Shown: positions 43,577 through 52,093 of the stretch, piece by piece | Position numbering within the stretch: the stretch's first letter is position 1 | How the letters are laid out: every line of letters begins with the position of its first letter | From: G963665085 sp963665085 | GTDB taxonomy: Bacteria > Bacteroidota > Bacteroidia > Bacteroidales > JAAAOM01 | Length of the DNA: 64,000 bases | Direction of reading: 5' to 3' | NCBI GenBank assembly: GCA_963665085.2 | Contig: CAXXXS010000001.1 | Coordinates: forward strand, 2,976,001 to 3,040,000 | Translations under genes and position numbers: made by a program | Notes under the pieces: generated by a model | The model's database searches: none | Seen by the model: only the letters and a program-made list of their open reading frames with translations | What the model was told of the DNA's origin: nothing

Positions 43577-44524
43577 ATGAAGTATACAATAGGAATTGAT
43601 TTAGGTGGGACCACAATAAACGTTGGGGCAGTATCTCCTGAGGGAGAGATTATAAAGGAGAATGTTTTGTGTACAGATCCTCAGGCAGGAGCATTAAATG
43701 CTGTTTCAAGAATTCACAACTCAATAGAAGAGATTGCTAAACAATTAGGAAATGCACATTCTAATAGCAACATAGTAGTTGGTTTACCTGGAATTATTGA
43801 TCAAAAAGAAGGAAGAATTATTCAAGCCGGGAATTTACCTGGCTGGAATAATTTTCCATTTGGAGAAGCGCTTTCTCTTTCAACAAATACACCAGTTATT
43901 ATTAAAAATGATGCAGATTTAGCTGCTTTGGGTGAAGTATGGGTTGGTGCAGGAAAGTCTTTCAATGATGCGTTTATGATAACCCTTGGTTCAGGTATTG
44001 GTGGGGCCTTAATCATAAATAAGAAGTTGTTTGAGATCAATAATATTTCAGGAGAGTTCGGTCACATGGTTGTTGATTTGGACGGGGCCCAGTGTGCTTG
44101 TGGTAAAAGAGGGTGTGTTGAAACTTATTTTAGCAGATATGGTTTGTTGAGAATAAGTAAAGAAAAGCTGGGGGCACAAGAAATGTTGGGTGATACAAAA
44201 GTTGAAAATATTACTCCCTTACTTTTGGCAACCCTTGCGAAAGAGAATGATCCTGTTGCTCTGGAAATATTAAAAGAAGGAATTAACGGATTAGCAATTG
44301 CAATTGCTAATATTACGAATGTAGTAGGTGTTACCGATTTTATTATTGGAGGAGGAATCTCTAATGCCTGGGATGTTTTTAGTGGGTTATTGTTAAAATC
44401 AGTTAATGAGCAAGTGTTAAATTCCGAAGAAAGGAATATCAAACTTGTTAAGGCAATACTAAAAGATAAAGCAGGTGTTATTGGTGCAGCAAAATTTGAT
44501 ATTGATTTAGCCAATAAAAAATAA
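43577..44524 (+). CDS. ROK-family sugar kinase
   Basis: A 315-residue kinase with the ATP-binding GIDLGGTTINVGAV at the N-terminus, catalytic Asp in IIKNDADLAALGE, the GSGIGGALI loop, and the zinc motif CACGKRGCVE after GEFGHMV. ROK kinases phosphorylate glucose, GlcNAc, ManNAc or fructose. Its position between NagB-PIG-L and a sodium-dependent transporter favours GlcNAc or mannose phosphorylation. It starts 18 bp after the fusion gene. Confidence 0.9.
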   Translation: MKYTIGIDLGGTTINVGAVSPEGEIIKENVLCTDPQAGALNAVSRIHNSIEEIAKQLGNAHSNSNIVVGLPGIIDQKEGRIIQAGNLPGWNNFPFGEALSLSTNTPVIIKNDADLAALGEVWVGAGKSFNDAFMITLGSGIGGALIINKKLFEINNISGEFGHMVVDLDGAQCACGKRGCVETYFSRYGLLRISKEKLGAQEMLGDTKVENITPLLLATLAKENDPVALEILKEGINGLAIAIANITNVVGVTDFIIGGGISNAWDVFSGLLLKSVNEQVLNSEERNIKLVKAILKDKAGVIGAAKFDIDLANKK

Positions 44525-44629
44525 GACAAGATTAATAAGTGATAAATAATTTTAGTTACTTTATTACAGCTAATTAGCAAGAGAAAGTACTAAATAAATG
44601 TACAAACTATTTAACTAAATAAAATACAA

Positions 44630-46525
44630 ATGGAAGATGTACTCGGAAAGTTGAATTTATTAGACATTGTTGTAATCAGTGTCTTTTTTCTTATCATTTT
44701 TGGAATTTCAGCATACTATTCCAGGAAAGCAGGAAAAAACCTCGATCAATTCTTTTTGTCTGGTCGAAATTTACCCTGGTATCTGGCAGGTACTGCAATG
44801 GTAGCTACAACATTTGCAGCTGATACTCCGCTTGCTGTTACTGAACTAGTGGCACAAAACGGGATAGCAGGAAACTGGTTGTGGTGGAATATGGCCATTG
44901 GGGGATTGTTAACAGTATTTTTCTTTGCCCGTTTATGGAGAAGGGCTGGAATTATGACTGACCTTGAATTGATCGAATTGCGTTATTCTGGAAAAGAAGC
45001 TGCACTCCTAAGAGGTTTTCGTGCAATTTACCTGGGATTATTCATGAATGCTATCGTTCTGGGGTGGGTTCATAAGGCAATGGAGAAAATTTTTATTACA
45101 ACATTGCCTGGATTTGATCCATTTTTATTAGTTGTTATTCTGGCAATTATTATTGCTGTTTATGCTTCAGCATCCGGACTTTTAGGAACGATTAGAACAG
45201 ATAGTTTTCAGTTTGTGTTTGCCCTTGGAGGTTGTATAATTCTTGCCGTAATCTTAGTGAGGTTACCAGAAATCGGAGGGGTGAAAAGTTTAGGACATCA
45301 ACTCTCTCCTGAAATACTGCAGTTTTTTCCAAAAGTTGGAAAAATAAGCGATGTTAGTTTATCCGGGGGTGCTTTTGCACTTTCAGTGGGTGCTTTTGTT
45401 GCATATGTTGGAGTTCAGTGGTGGTCATCATGGTACCCAGGTTCAGATCCTGGAGGTGGTGGTTACATTGCTCAAAGAATGATGTCTGCAAAAGATGAAA
45501 AACATAGCTTACTAGCAACTCTTTGGTTTAACATAGCACATTTTACTTTGCGTCCATGGCCTTGGATCCTTGTTGCTTTGGTTGCTTTAGTATTGTTGCC
45601 AAGGGTTTCTGACCCAGAAATTCTTCAACAACAAGATCCTGTTTTGTATGAGAAGGTAGTTGAGGCTTATCAAGATAAATCTTTAATGGATGAGAATCCT
45701 TCTGCATATACAGGTGAAGATTTTAAAATGATGTATGAAACCTACGAAAACACGGTGGATCCAGGGATTATGTACCCCAAATTAATGGTTAAATACTTGC
45801 CTGCAGGTCTGCTTGGGTTATTAATCGCAGTATTCCTGGCAGCTTATATGTCTACAATTGCATCTCAATTAAACTGGGGAACCTCTTATCTTATCAACGA
45901 CTTTTATAAACGGTTTATTCGAAAGGAGGCCTCGGATAAACATTATGTGTTGATGTCGAGATTGGGTATTGTTCTGATGGTGATCTTTTCATTATTAATA
46001 TCACATTACTTTTTAACTACAATTTCCGGAGCTTGGCAATTTATTATTAATGCAAGTGCAGGAATGGGGGCAGTAATGATCTTACGTTGGTATTGGTGGA
46101 GAATTAATGCATGGTCAGAAATTGCAGCAATGGTAACACCATTAATAATTTATCCCATTGCTAAAAATTATTTTGGAGTTGAACCTCCACTTACACTATA
46201 TCCTGTAGTTATTGGTACAACAGTAGTATGGTTGTTGGTTACTTTCCTAACAAAACCAGTAAGAGAAGATGTTATATCTAAATTTTATAAAAAAGTTCAT
46301 CCTGGTGGAATTGGATGGAAAAAATATAGGGTTATATATCCTGAAATAGTTACAGATTCTAATTATGGGATATTATTTGTTAATTGGGTTATTGGAGTGG
46401 CGGCTATCTATTCTGCAATGTATGGAATAGGAATGTTATTATTCGGATATTATTTAAAAGCTGTAATTGCTCTTTCTATAACAATAATTGGTGGTGTAGT
46501 AATCTATAATACAAATAAAGGTTAA
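44630..46525 (+). CDS. Sodium:solute symporter (SSS family)
   Basis: A 631-residue inner-membrane transporter with about 13-14 predicted helices. ISAYYSRKAGKNLDQFFLSGRNLPWYLAGTAMVATTFAADTPLAV is the conserved N-terminal SSS block with the sodium-site region, and GGGYIAQRMMSAKDE is also typical. A hydrophilic loop of about 60 residues (YEKVVEAYQDKSLMDENPS...) lies in the middle. The likely substrate is a monosaccharide released by this locus, such as GlcNAc or mannose. The PNGase gene starts 5 bp after it, so both share the ROK-controlled operon. Confidence 0.9.
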   Translation: MEDVLGKLNLLDIVVISVFFLIIFGISAYYSRKAGKNLDQFFLSGRNLPWYLAGTAMVATTFAADTPLAVTELVAQNGIAGNWLWWNMAIGGLLTVFFFARLWRRAGIMTDLELIELRYSGKEAALLRGFRAIYLGLFMNAIVLGWVHKAMEKIFITTLPGFDPFLLVVILAIIIAVYASASGLLGTIRTDSFQFVFALGGCIILAVILVRLPEIGGVKSLGHQLSPEILQFFPKVGKISDVSLSGGAFALSVGAFVAYVGVQWWSSWYPGSDPGGGGYIAQRMMSAKDEKHSLLATLWFNIAHFTLRPWPWILVALVALVLLPRVSDPEILQQQDPVLYEKVVEAYQDKSLMDENPSAYTGEDFKMMYETYENTVDPGIMYPKLMVKYLPAGLLGLLIAVFLAAYMSTIASQLNWGTSYLINDFYKRFIRKEASDKHYVLMSRLGIVLMVIFSLLISHYFLTTISGAWQFIINASAGMGAVMILRWYWWRINAWSEIAAMVTPLIIYPIAKNYFGVEPPLTLYPVVIGTTVVWLLVTFLTKPVREDVISKFYKKVHPGGIGWKKYRVIYPEIVTDSNYGILFVNWVIGVAAIYSAMYGIGMLLFGYYLKAVIALSITIIGGVVIYNTNKG

Positions 46526-46530
46526 TTGTA

Positions 46531-48450
46531 ATGAAAACCATTATCACATTATTATGCACCCTATTTATTTCTGTTTACTCTTTTTGTCAGGAAATAACAA
46601 CTAAGCACGTGGTTAGTCATAATCGTGAAACAATTGTTACAGATCCTACAAGAGGTGAAAATGAATATCCTGAATGGGCTGTATTCCCAAGTGAGAATAT
46701 GCAAATTAGAAAAATTCTAATGCATATTACTTTGGGAACTCCGGATTCCCTTTCAACAGCTCATTGGGATTATCTCGATCATATTAATTTGAAAAGAAAA
46801 GGAGGGGTAAGCGGTAAAGTTTTTAATTATGAAATTGGAAGGATGCTTACTCCCTATGGAAGTCTGTACGGGGAAGGTTGGGAATTTAAGTGGACAGTAG
46901 ATGTTACTGATTTTTCAATGCTACTTCGTGATAGTGTTGAGATAGAATACATTCATTCAGGTTATGAAACAACTTCAGTAGGCTGGGCGCTAACAATTGA
47001 TTTCGAGATTTTTGAGGGGACCCCGCATATCAAACCTCTTAAAATTCAACCCTTATGGAGTGGGCGGTTTGATTATGGAAATCCTGAAAATCCAATTGAA
47101 AAAGCATTAGCACTAATTACATTTCAGAAACTGCCGGAAAGTGGGATAAGCAGAATGCGAATACAGCATACGGGTCACGGTATGGACGAACCCAGAGCTT
47201 GTAGCGAATTCTGTAGTCGTTGGCGCGAAATATTCTTTAATGGTAAAATGGTTCAGCATAAAGAACTCTGGAAGAATTGTGGCGATAATCCGTTATATCC
47301 ACAGGGAGGAACATGGATTTTTGACCGAGCCCTTTGGTGTCCGGGAGATCTTCAAGAACCTGATATTATAAATGTATATCCACGTGAAGGAGTAAATACA
47401 TTTGGTATTCAAATGGAACCTTATACAGAAGAAAATTATGATCAGGCAAACGAGAGTATTACGGCTTATTTAATTCAATATTCAGAACCGGTTAGTAAAA
47501 ACGATGTTTGTATTGAGGAGGTTATTACACCCAATAATCGACCTATTTATAATCGTTCTAATCCCAAAAGTTTCGATGCTAAAATAAAAATACGAAACTT
47601 GGGTGAGGATGAATTAAATACATTAATAATTAATTACTGGACAAAAGGTTTTAGTAAGAAAACGTATAAATGGAAAGGTAACCTTAAATATTTTGAAGCG
47701 ACTGAAATTATTTTACCCGGCATTATTGAGAGTGAAGCAGGTAAGAACCAATTTCTTGTTGAGTGTGTTAAACCCAATGGCAAAAAGGATGCATGGGAAG
47801 GGGATAATACTTTGGTAACAACTTTTGATTCACCTAAAGAAATGCCGGAGGATATTATTGTTGAATTTAAAACAAACAATAATCCAAGTGATAATGATTT
47901 ATATGTTCTTGATTTTAATAGGGATACGCTTTATAAAAAATCTGCGAAAAGTTTAATCGCTGATACTGTCTACAGGGATACATTACACTTGCCTCAAAAT
48001 GATTATGAATTGTATCTTATAGACACTGCTGGCAATGGACTGGAATTTTGGTATATGCAAGAGCAAGGTTATGGTTATTTGCGCTTATTAGATTTACAAG
48101 GCCGTTTGGTTCATAATTTTGAGAAGGATTGTGGAGATGGTCAGATATTAGCTTTCAGGACCATACAGGGATATTCGTGTGATACAACAGAATCTCTGTA
48201 TGATTTTATCCTGTACCCTAAAATATCTGAAGGTAATTTTGTTCTTGATGTTTATTCCGAGAAAAAAGAAGACATGGAAGTTAAGGTTACAAATAACGAA
48301 GGTTTAGTTGAAAAGTACTATTACTATGATGTTCAGGGTGGTAAATTTAATCTTGATTTATCGCATAGGCCAGACAACCGCTATATGGTGGAAGTGTTAA
48401 TGGACGGAGAACAAAAATTTATGACAAGGATAAATAAAAGAACAAAATAA
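46531..48450 (+). CDS. PNGase F-like peptide-N-glycosidase, secreted
   Basis: This family cuts the GlcNAc-Asn amide bond of N-glycoproteins. The signal peptide is MKTIITLLCTLFISVYSFC. The two PNGase F domains cover about 45-320 with HWDYLDHI (Asp80, matching Asp60 of the Flavobacterium enzyme), EIGRMLTPYG, WTVDVTDFSMLL, DFEIFEGTP, ACSEFCSRW (Glu226, matching Glu206, between a conserved cysteine pair) and DRALWCPGD. The position of Glu118 is His142 by my alignment. The 639 residues are about twice PNGase F. Extra Ig-like sequence (about 330-550) and a tail resembling a type IX sorting domain (FILYPKISEGNFVLDV) follow. Confidence 0.9.
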   Translation: MKTIITLLCTLFISVYSFCQEITTKHVVSHNRETIVTDPTRGENEYPEWAVFPSENMQIRKILMHITLGTPDSLSTAHWDYLDHINLKRKGGVSGKVFNYEIGRMLTPYGSLYGEGWEFKWTVDVTDFSMLLRDSVEIEYIHSGYETTSVGWALTIDFEIFEGTPHIKPLKIQPLWSGRFDYGNPENPIEKALALITFQKLPESGISRMRIQHTGHGMDEPRACSEFCSRWREIFFNGKMVQHKELWKNCGDNPLYPQGGTWIFDRALWCPGDLQEPDIINVYPREGVNTFGIQMEPYTEENYDQANESITAYLIQYSEPVSKNDVCIEEVITPNNRPIYNRSNPKSFDAKIKIRNLGEDELNTLIINYWTKGFSKKTYKWKGNLKYFEATEIILPGIIESEAGKNQFLVECVKPNGKKDAWEGDNTLVTTFDSPKEMPEDIIVEFKTNNNPSDNDLYVLDFNRDTLYKKSAKSLIADTVYRDTLHLPQNDYELYLIDTAGNGLEFWYMQEQGYGYLRLLDLQGRLVHNFEKDCGDGQILAFRTIQGYSCDTTESLYDFILYPKISEGNFVLDVYSEKKEDMEVKVTNNEGLVEKYYYYDVQGGKFNLDLSHRPDNRYMVEVLMDGEQKFMTRINKRTK

Positions 48451-48501
48451 GAAGAAGAGTTTATTTGTGAATTTGATATTTTATTATTAATTGAACATTT
48501 G

Positions 48502-48545
48502 AAAAGGGGCTTCTATCTTGAAAAAAAGAGAAGCCTCTTTTTTTA
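48502..48545 (+). terminator. Terminator of the PNGase operon
   Basis: AAAAGGGGCTTCT (48502-48514) pairs with AGAAGCCTCTTTT (48529-48541) with one G-T wobble, followed by T residues. It lies about 50 bp after the PNGase stop and may also stop the convergent lipoprotein gene. Confidence 0.8.
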
Positions 48546-48587
48546 TGGTTTTTAATGTTTAACAACAATCTTTTCATGTTTTATAAT

Positions 48588-49205
48588 TTATTGAATTTTA
48601 AAATTGATTTTAAAGCTCAAGATATCAGATGAGAGAAAGCTTTCATTACTGGGAAAAATAAACTCAAAACGATATCCAAACCCAGTATAGTAATTACCTT
48701 TAGGTATAAATTCTTGTTTAGCACTTATAAAATTTCCTCGATGCCAATTCCAATTAGAATCGTGATTATCTACCCAGGGTTGTTTAAAAGCATATGTTTC
48801 ACCTGGCTCTAAAATGAATCCACTAATTCCAACTAATTCAACTCCTCTAAAAAAATAAGGTTTTCCTAAATCTTGATTATCAGAGTTGTAAATTCTACAA
48901 AAATCATTATCATTTGAAAAAGCAAAACCTGGATAAAAATAAAGTGTATCTTCTCTACTGTTGGTGACAGCAAAATAAAAAGAGAAATTTTCTTCTTCGT
49001 TAAAGACAGTAACAGATTCCTCCTTCTCATTTAACAGACAAAATTTGAATTCAATTCCATTTTTCTGTTCTTGTATTATATAGTTATTACTCTCCGGGGA
49101 TATTTCCCAATAGATATTGTCTTGTCCTCCACCTTTCTCACAACCTATTGCTGTTAAAAATAAAAGCATAAAGGTAATACTATTCATTAACATATCTTTT
49201 TTCAT
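48588..49205 (-). CDS. Hypothetical lipoprotein
   Basis: A 205-residue protein with a lipoprotein signal ending LLFLTAIGC. The mature part is rich in aromatic residues and short strands (FSFYFAVTNSREDTLYFYPGF, LEPGETYAFKQPWVD, PKGNYYTGFGYRFEFIF), suggesting an Ig-like sandwich like the intracellular proteinase-inhibitor fold. I cannot assign a family. It is convergent with the PNGase operon and not part of it. Confidence 0.65.
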   Translation of the reverse strand: MKKDMLMNSITFMLLFLTAIGCEKGGGQDNIYWEISPESNNYIIQEQKNGIEFKFCLLNEKEESVTVFNEEENFSFYFAVTNSREDTLYFYPGFAFSNDNDFCRIYNSDNQDLGKPYFFRGVELVGISGFILEPGETYAFKQPWVDNHDSNWNWHRGNFISAKQEFIPKGNYYTGFGYRFEFIFPSNESFLSSDILSFKINFKIQ

Positions 49206-49803
49206 AATTATAATATTTTATAGATTAATAAAATAACAATCGAAAGAGAATGGTCTACGTCATGATTAACCTCCTTTCCTTATATAAAAATTAAAAAGAA
49301 AAACACTTAAAACCAGCCAAGTATGAAATATGTATTATTCTTTTTGTAAAAGATGAATATAAAATACTAGGAAGTTTTATTATTATAGACTTATGCAAGA
49401 TACAATTTTTAGTTAAATTAATTCTTTTAGATATTAAAAATACTAGATGCTAGAGACATAGAAAAGGTTGCGTTTAAGTCTTTATTTTTTAGTGGTTATT
49501 TAGTTGCCTCTTTATACTTAATTGTAGAAGTTTTTTTGCAATTAACGCATATTGAGTATTACTGTTTTTTATGTATACATAGAACAGTGATTTTATTTCT
49601 TAATGAATAATAGTGAAACATGAAAATTAACTCTAGGTTACATGACAAAATATTTTCTAGGATTAAAAAATAAATAGGTATAAAAATTGATAGGACATCC
49701 AGAGATTAAAAAAAAGGTACATATTATAAATCATACTCTTTATAAATAATGTTTTTTTATGATCGTATTGTATCTTTAACTAAAAAAGAGAATTAAAAAG
49801 ACT
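49206..49803. other. AT-rich intergenic region, nothing recognised
   Basis: About 600 bp with very low GC and no frame with gene-like composition. It must contain promoters for the divergent genes on both sides, but no pair of TTTG and TAnnTTTG at proper spacing stands out. I see no repeat or RNA gene. Confidence 0.4.
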
Positions 49804-51783
49804 ATGAAATCAAAGCTTATGTTTAAACAAATAATTGTTCTTATATTTTTATTTTTTATTTCTAAAGTTACCGACTGTCAGGCTCAAACAGACTCTGTTG
49901 AACTGAATATAGAAATAGAATTAGCAGTAAAGGCAGACAAATTAAATGAATGCATAATTTCTGACCATCCTGCATTTTTAGGAAAGTCAGCAGAACTTTC
50001 TTACTATACCAAAGAAGAATTGCCTCAGGGATTTCTTTTTGAAGAGAGCGGTCAAGTTAGCTGGAAACCTGATAGTAATCAATTCAAAGAATTACTGGAG
50101 AGCCCAAGGATTATTTCTTTTTATGCACAATCGGTAGATGATGAAGAAAAGCTCTTGGGAAGGCTTGTTTTAAAAGGAATAAAAGAGAATGTTGATAGTA
50201 GTTTAGTTGTTAATAAACCTTTAGTTAAGCAAGAGAAAAAAGAAATAGTAAAACAAGAAATAAGAGAATTAAAACCGCTGGAGCTTATTTTACCACAAGA
50301 ATCAGGATGGAACACAAAAAATGAAGGAGATACATTTTCTTTTAAGCTAAATGCAAAAGGAGGAAGCGAAGTATATAGATTTGAACTCTTGGAACCACAG
50401 GAACTGATGGGGAATCTTAGCCCGGATGGTGAATTTATTTGGGAACCCGGATTTGATGTCGTGTCATCTGTTGAATCACAAAAAAATGTTAATATTAAAG
50501 TAAAAGTACTTGACGAATCTGGAGAAAGTTTAATATCTAATATTCCATTAACAATCTCTAATTTAAACAGATCGCCTAAAGTTGGAGAATTACCAATATT
50601 TTATATTCAATATGAGAGTTTGAATAAATATTCATTAAAGAAAAAAGGGATTGTTTTCGATCCTGATGGAGATTCTATCATATTTAAACCGGTATTAAAA
50701 GATTTACCCCAAGGAATGACAATAAATGACGATGGTGAGATTCATTGGCGTCCTTCAAGGAGCCAGTTTTACTCTATCAGAAGCAAACCTTTAACATTAG
50801 GGTTTTCCATAAAAGATCACCCAAAGGGGGCAACATCTTCAGGTAGTCTTAAAATTCAGGTCTCACAGGAGGATCTGCCACCACAAATAACAATTATTCC
50901 AAACAAAGAAGAGTTTGACCTAAAAGAGAATGATGAACTTGATTTCAACTTTTTTATTACCGATCCAAATGGAGAAGAAAACATAGTTGCTTTTGATTTT
51001 GTCTCTGGAAATACAAAGATAACTGAGCAGAACCTTAAGAAAATATCTTCTTCTCAATATGAGTTTTCATGGTCTCCTGGTTATCAATTTATCCAAGAAA
51101 AAGGAGGTAAAGAAGAATTTAAAATTACATTTTTTGCAATCGACAGGGAAAGTAATCGTGCAGAAAAACAAATTAGCGTAAGAGTTAATGATACGGAGGA
51201 TCTTCTTGAAAAAGACAGGATTTTGTATGATCAGTACAGAACAGTGTTAGAACGCTCCTGGGAGTTGGTACAGCAATTAAATGCCAAAGAAAAAGAGTTG
51301 GATGACGCTTATGATAAAGCAAAGAAGGGAAAAAGAAACCGTGCAATAATGATGGCTTCATTGGGCGTTTTAACAGGATTGTCCCCGGTTATCTTTTTAG
51401 ATAATGATAACGGACAAACAATATTAACAGCTATTGGAGGCACAGCAACAGCTACATTAAGTTCTCTTGAGGCGAGCGGTATTATCGGTGATTCACCTTC
51501 TGATATTATGAAAAAGCTGAGTAAAGTGAGTGAGAAAAGAAATAACCTGATGATTTATGGAAATGTATTTGCCGGGAAATATGCATTGCCACTAGAAAGA
51601 AGAGGGGGGGCTTTTCAGAATGATTTGCAAAATCTTACACTGCGGTTAAATATAGAAGATTCTGCCGAATTGGATTTAGACCCAACCTGGGTTAATCCAA
51701 AGCAGGCAACCGATGATAATATTAAAAAGGTTTATAAGGATTTTAATACGGATATCCGTTTTGTTGATGGTTATAAAAAATAA
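49804..51783 (+). CDS. Exported protein with Ig-like repeats
   Basis: A 659-residue protein with a signal peptide ending in CQAQ. Four beta-sandwich repeats are marked by a recurring motif in which a short Gly-rich turn is followed by W-x-P: GQVSWKPDSNQF, GEFIWEPGFDV, GEIHWRPSRSQF and YEFSWSPGYQF. These are like the putative-Ig (He_PIG/cadherin-like) domains. Residues about 455-500 form a coiled coil rich in Lys and Glu, then a short hydrophobic stretch (IMMASLGVLTGLSPVIF) and a Gly/Ala/Thr-rich segment follow. The arrangement suggests a periplasmic protein anchored near the C-terminus. I do not know its function. Confidence 0.7.
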   Translation: MKSKLMFKQIIVLIFLFFISKVTDCQAQTDSVELNIEIELAVKADKLNECIISDHPAFLGKSAELSYYTKEELPQGFLFEESGQVSWKPDSNQFKELLESPRIISFYAQSVDDEEKLLGRLVLKGIKENVDSSLVVNKPLVKQEKKEIVKQEIRELKPLELILPQESGWNTKNEGDTFSFKLNAKGGSEVYRFELLEPQELMGNLSPDGEFIWEPGFDVVSSVESQKNVNIKVKVLDESGESLISNIPLTISNLNRSPKVGELPIFYIQYESLNKYSLKKKGIVFDPDGDSIIFKPVLKDLPQGMTINDDGEIHWRPSRSQFYSIRSKPLTLGFSIKDHPKGATSSGSLKIQVSQEDLPPQITIIPNKEEFDLKENDELDFNFFITDPNGEENIVAFDFVSGNTKITEQNLKKISSSQYEFSWSPGYQFIQEKGGKEEFKITFFAIDRESNRAEKQISVRVNDTEDLLEKDRILYDQYRTVLERSWELVQQLNAKEKELDDAYDKAKKGKRNRAIMMASLGVLTGLSPVIFLDNDNGQTILTAIGGTATATLSSLEASGIIGDSPSDIMKKLSKVSEKRNNLMIYGNVFAGKYALPLERRGGAFQNDLQNLTLRLNIEDSAELDLDPTWVNPKQATDDNIKKVYKDFNTDIRFVDGYKK

Positions 51784-51785
51784 GT

Positions 51786-51903
51786 TAGGGAGTCCAATAA
51801 GTAACTATGACAGGTCTAGCGACTCTGTTAGGTTTTAACAATTAATTGATTTTTAACCTGACAGGGTTTAAAATTAAAATGACTTTTTGGACACTCTCTT
51901 CTT
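51786..51903. mobile_element. MITE-like element, copy B
   Basis: AGGGAGTCCAATAAGT at the left and ACTTTTTGGACACTCTCTT at the right are the terminal inverted repeats. The interior (ACTCTGTTAGGTTTTAACAA, TTAACCTGACAGGGTTT) matches the element at 34722-34856, about 17 kb away. It is shorter because one of the inner hairpin arms present in copy A is missing. It begins 3 bp after the stop of the preceding gene and may supply its terminator. Confidence 0.7.
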
Positions 51904-51911
51904 GAAAAATA

Positions 51912-52010
51912 ATGAAGGCAATAAACATTATATTCATAATTTCATTTTTCATAACAATAACTTCATGTAATTATTATTTTGCTATTTCTTTTTTCGCATT
52001 TATAAAATAA
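51912..52010 (+). CDS. Possible truncated lipoprotein signal remnant
   Basis: A 32-codon frame, MKAINIIFIISFFITITSC then NYYFAISFFAFIK and a stop. It is a textbook lipoprotein signal with nothing after it. It begins 9 bp after the MITE-like element. It could be the remnant of a lipoprotein gene cut by the element or a chance frame. Confidence 0.3.
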   Translation: MKAINIIFIISFFITITSCNYYFAISFFAFIK

Positions 52011-52093
52011 TAGTTTCTCTGACGTGTCACTCTGTAATAAATCATTTTTTGACCATAGCAATTCATATAACTTAGACAGAATAAATTCAAACT

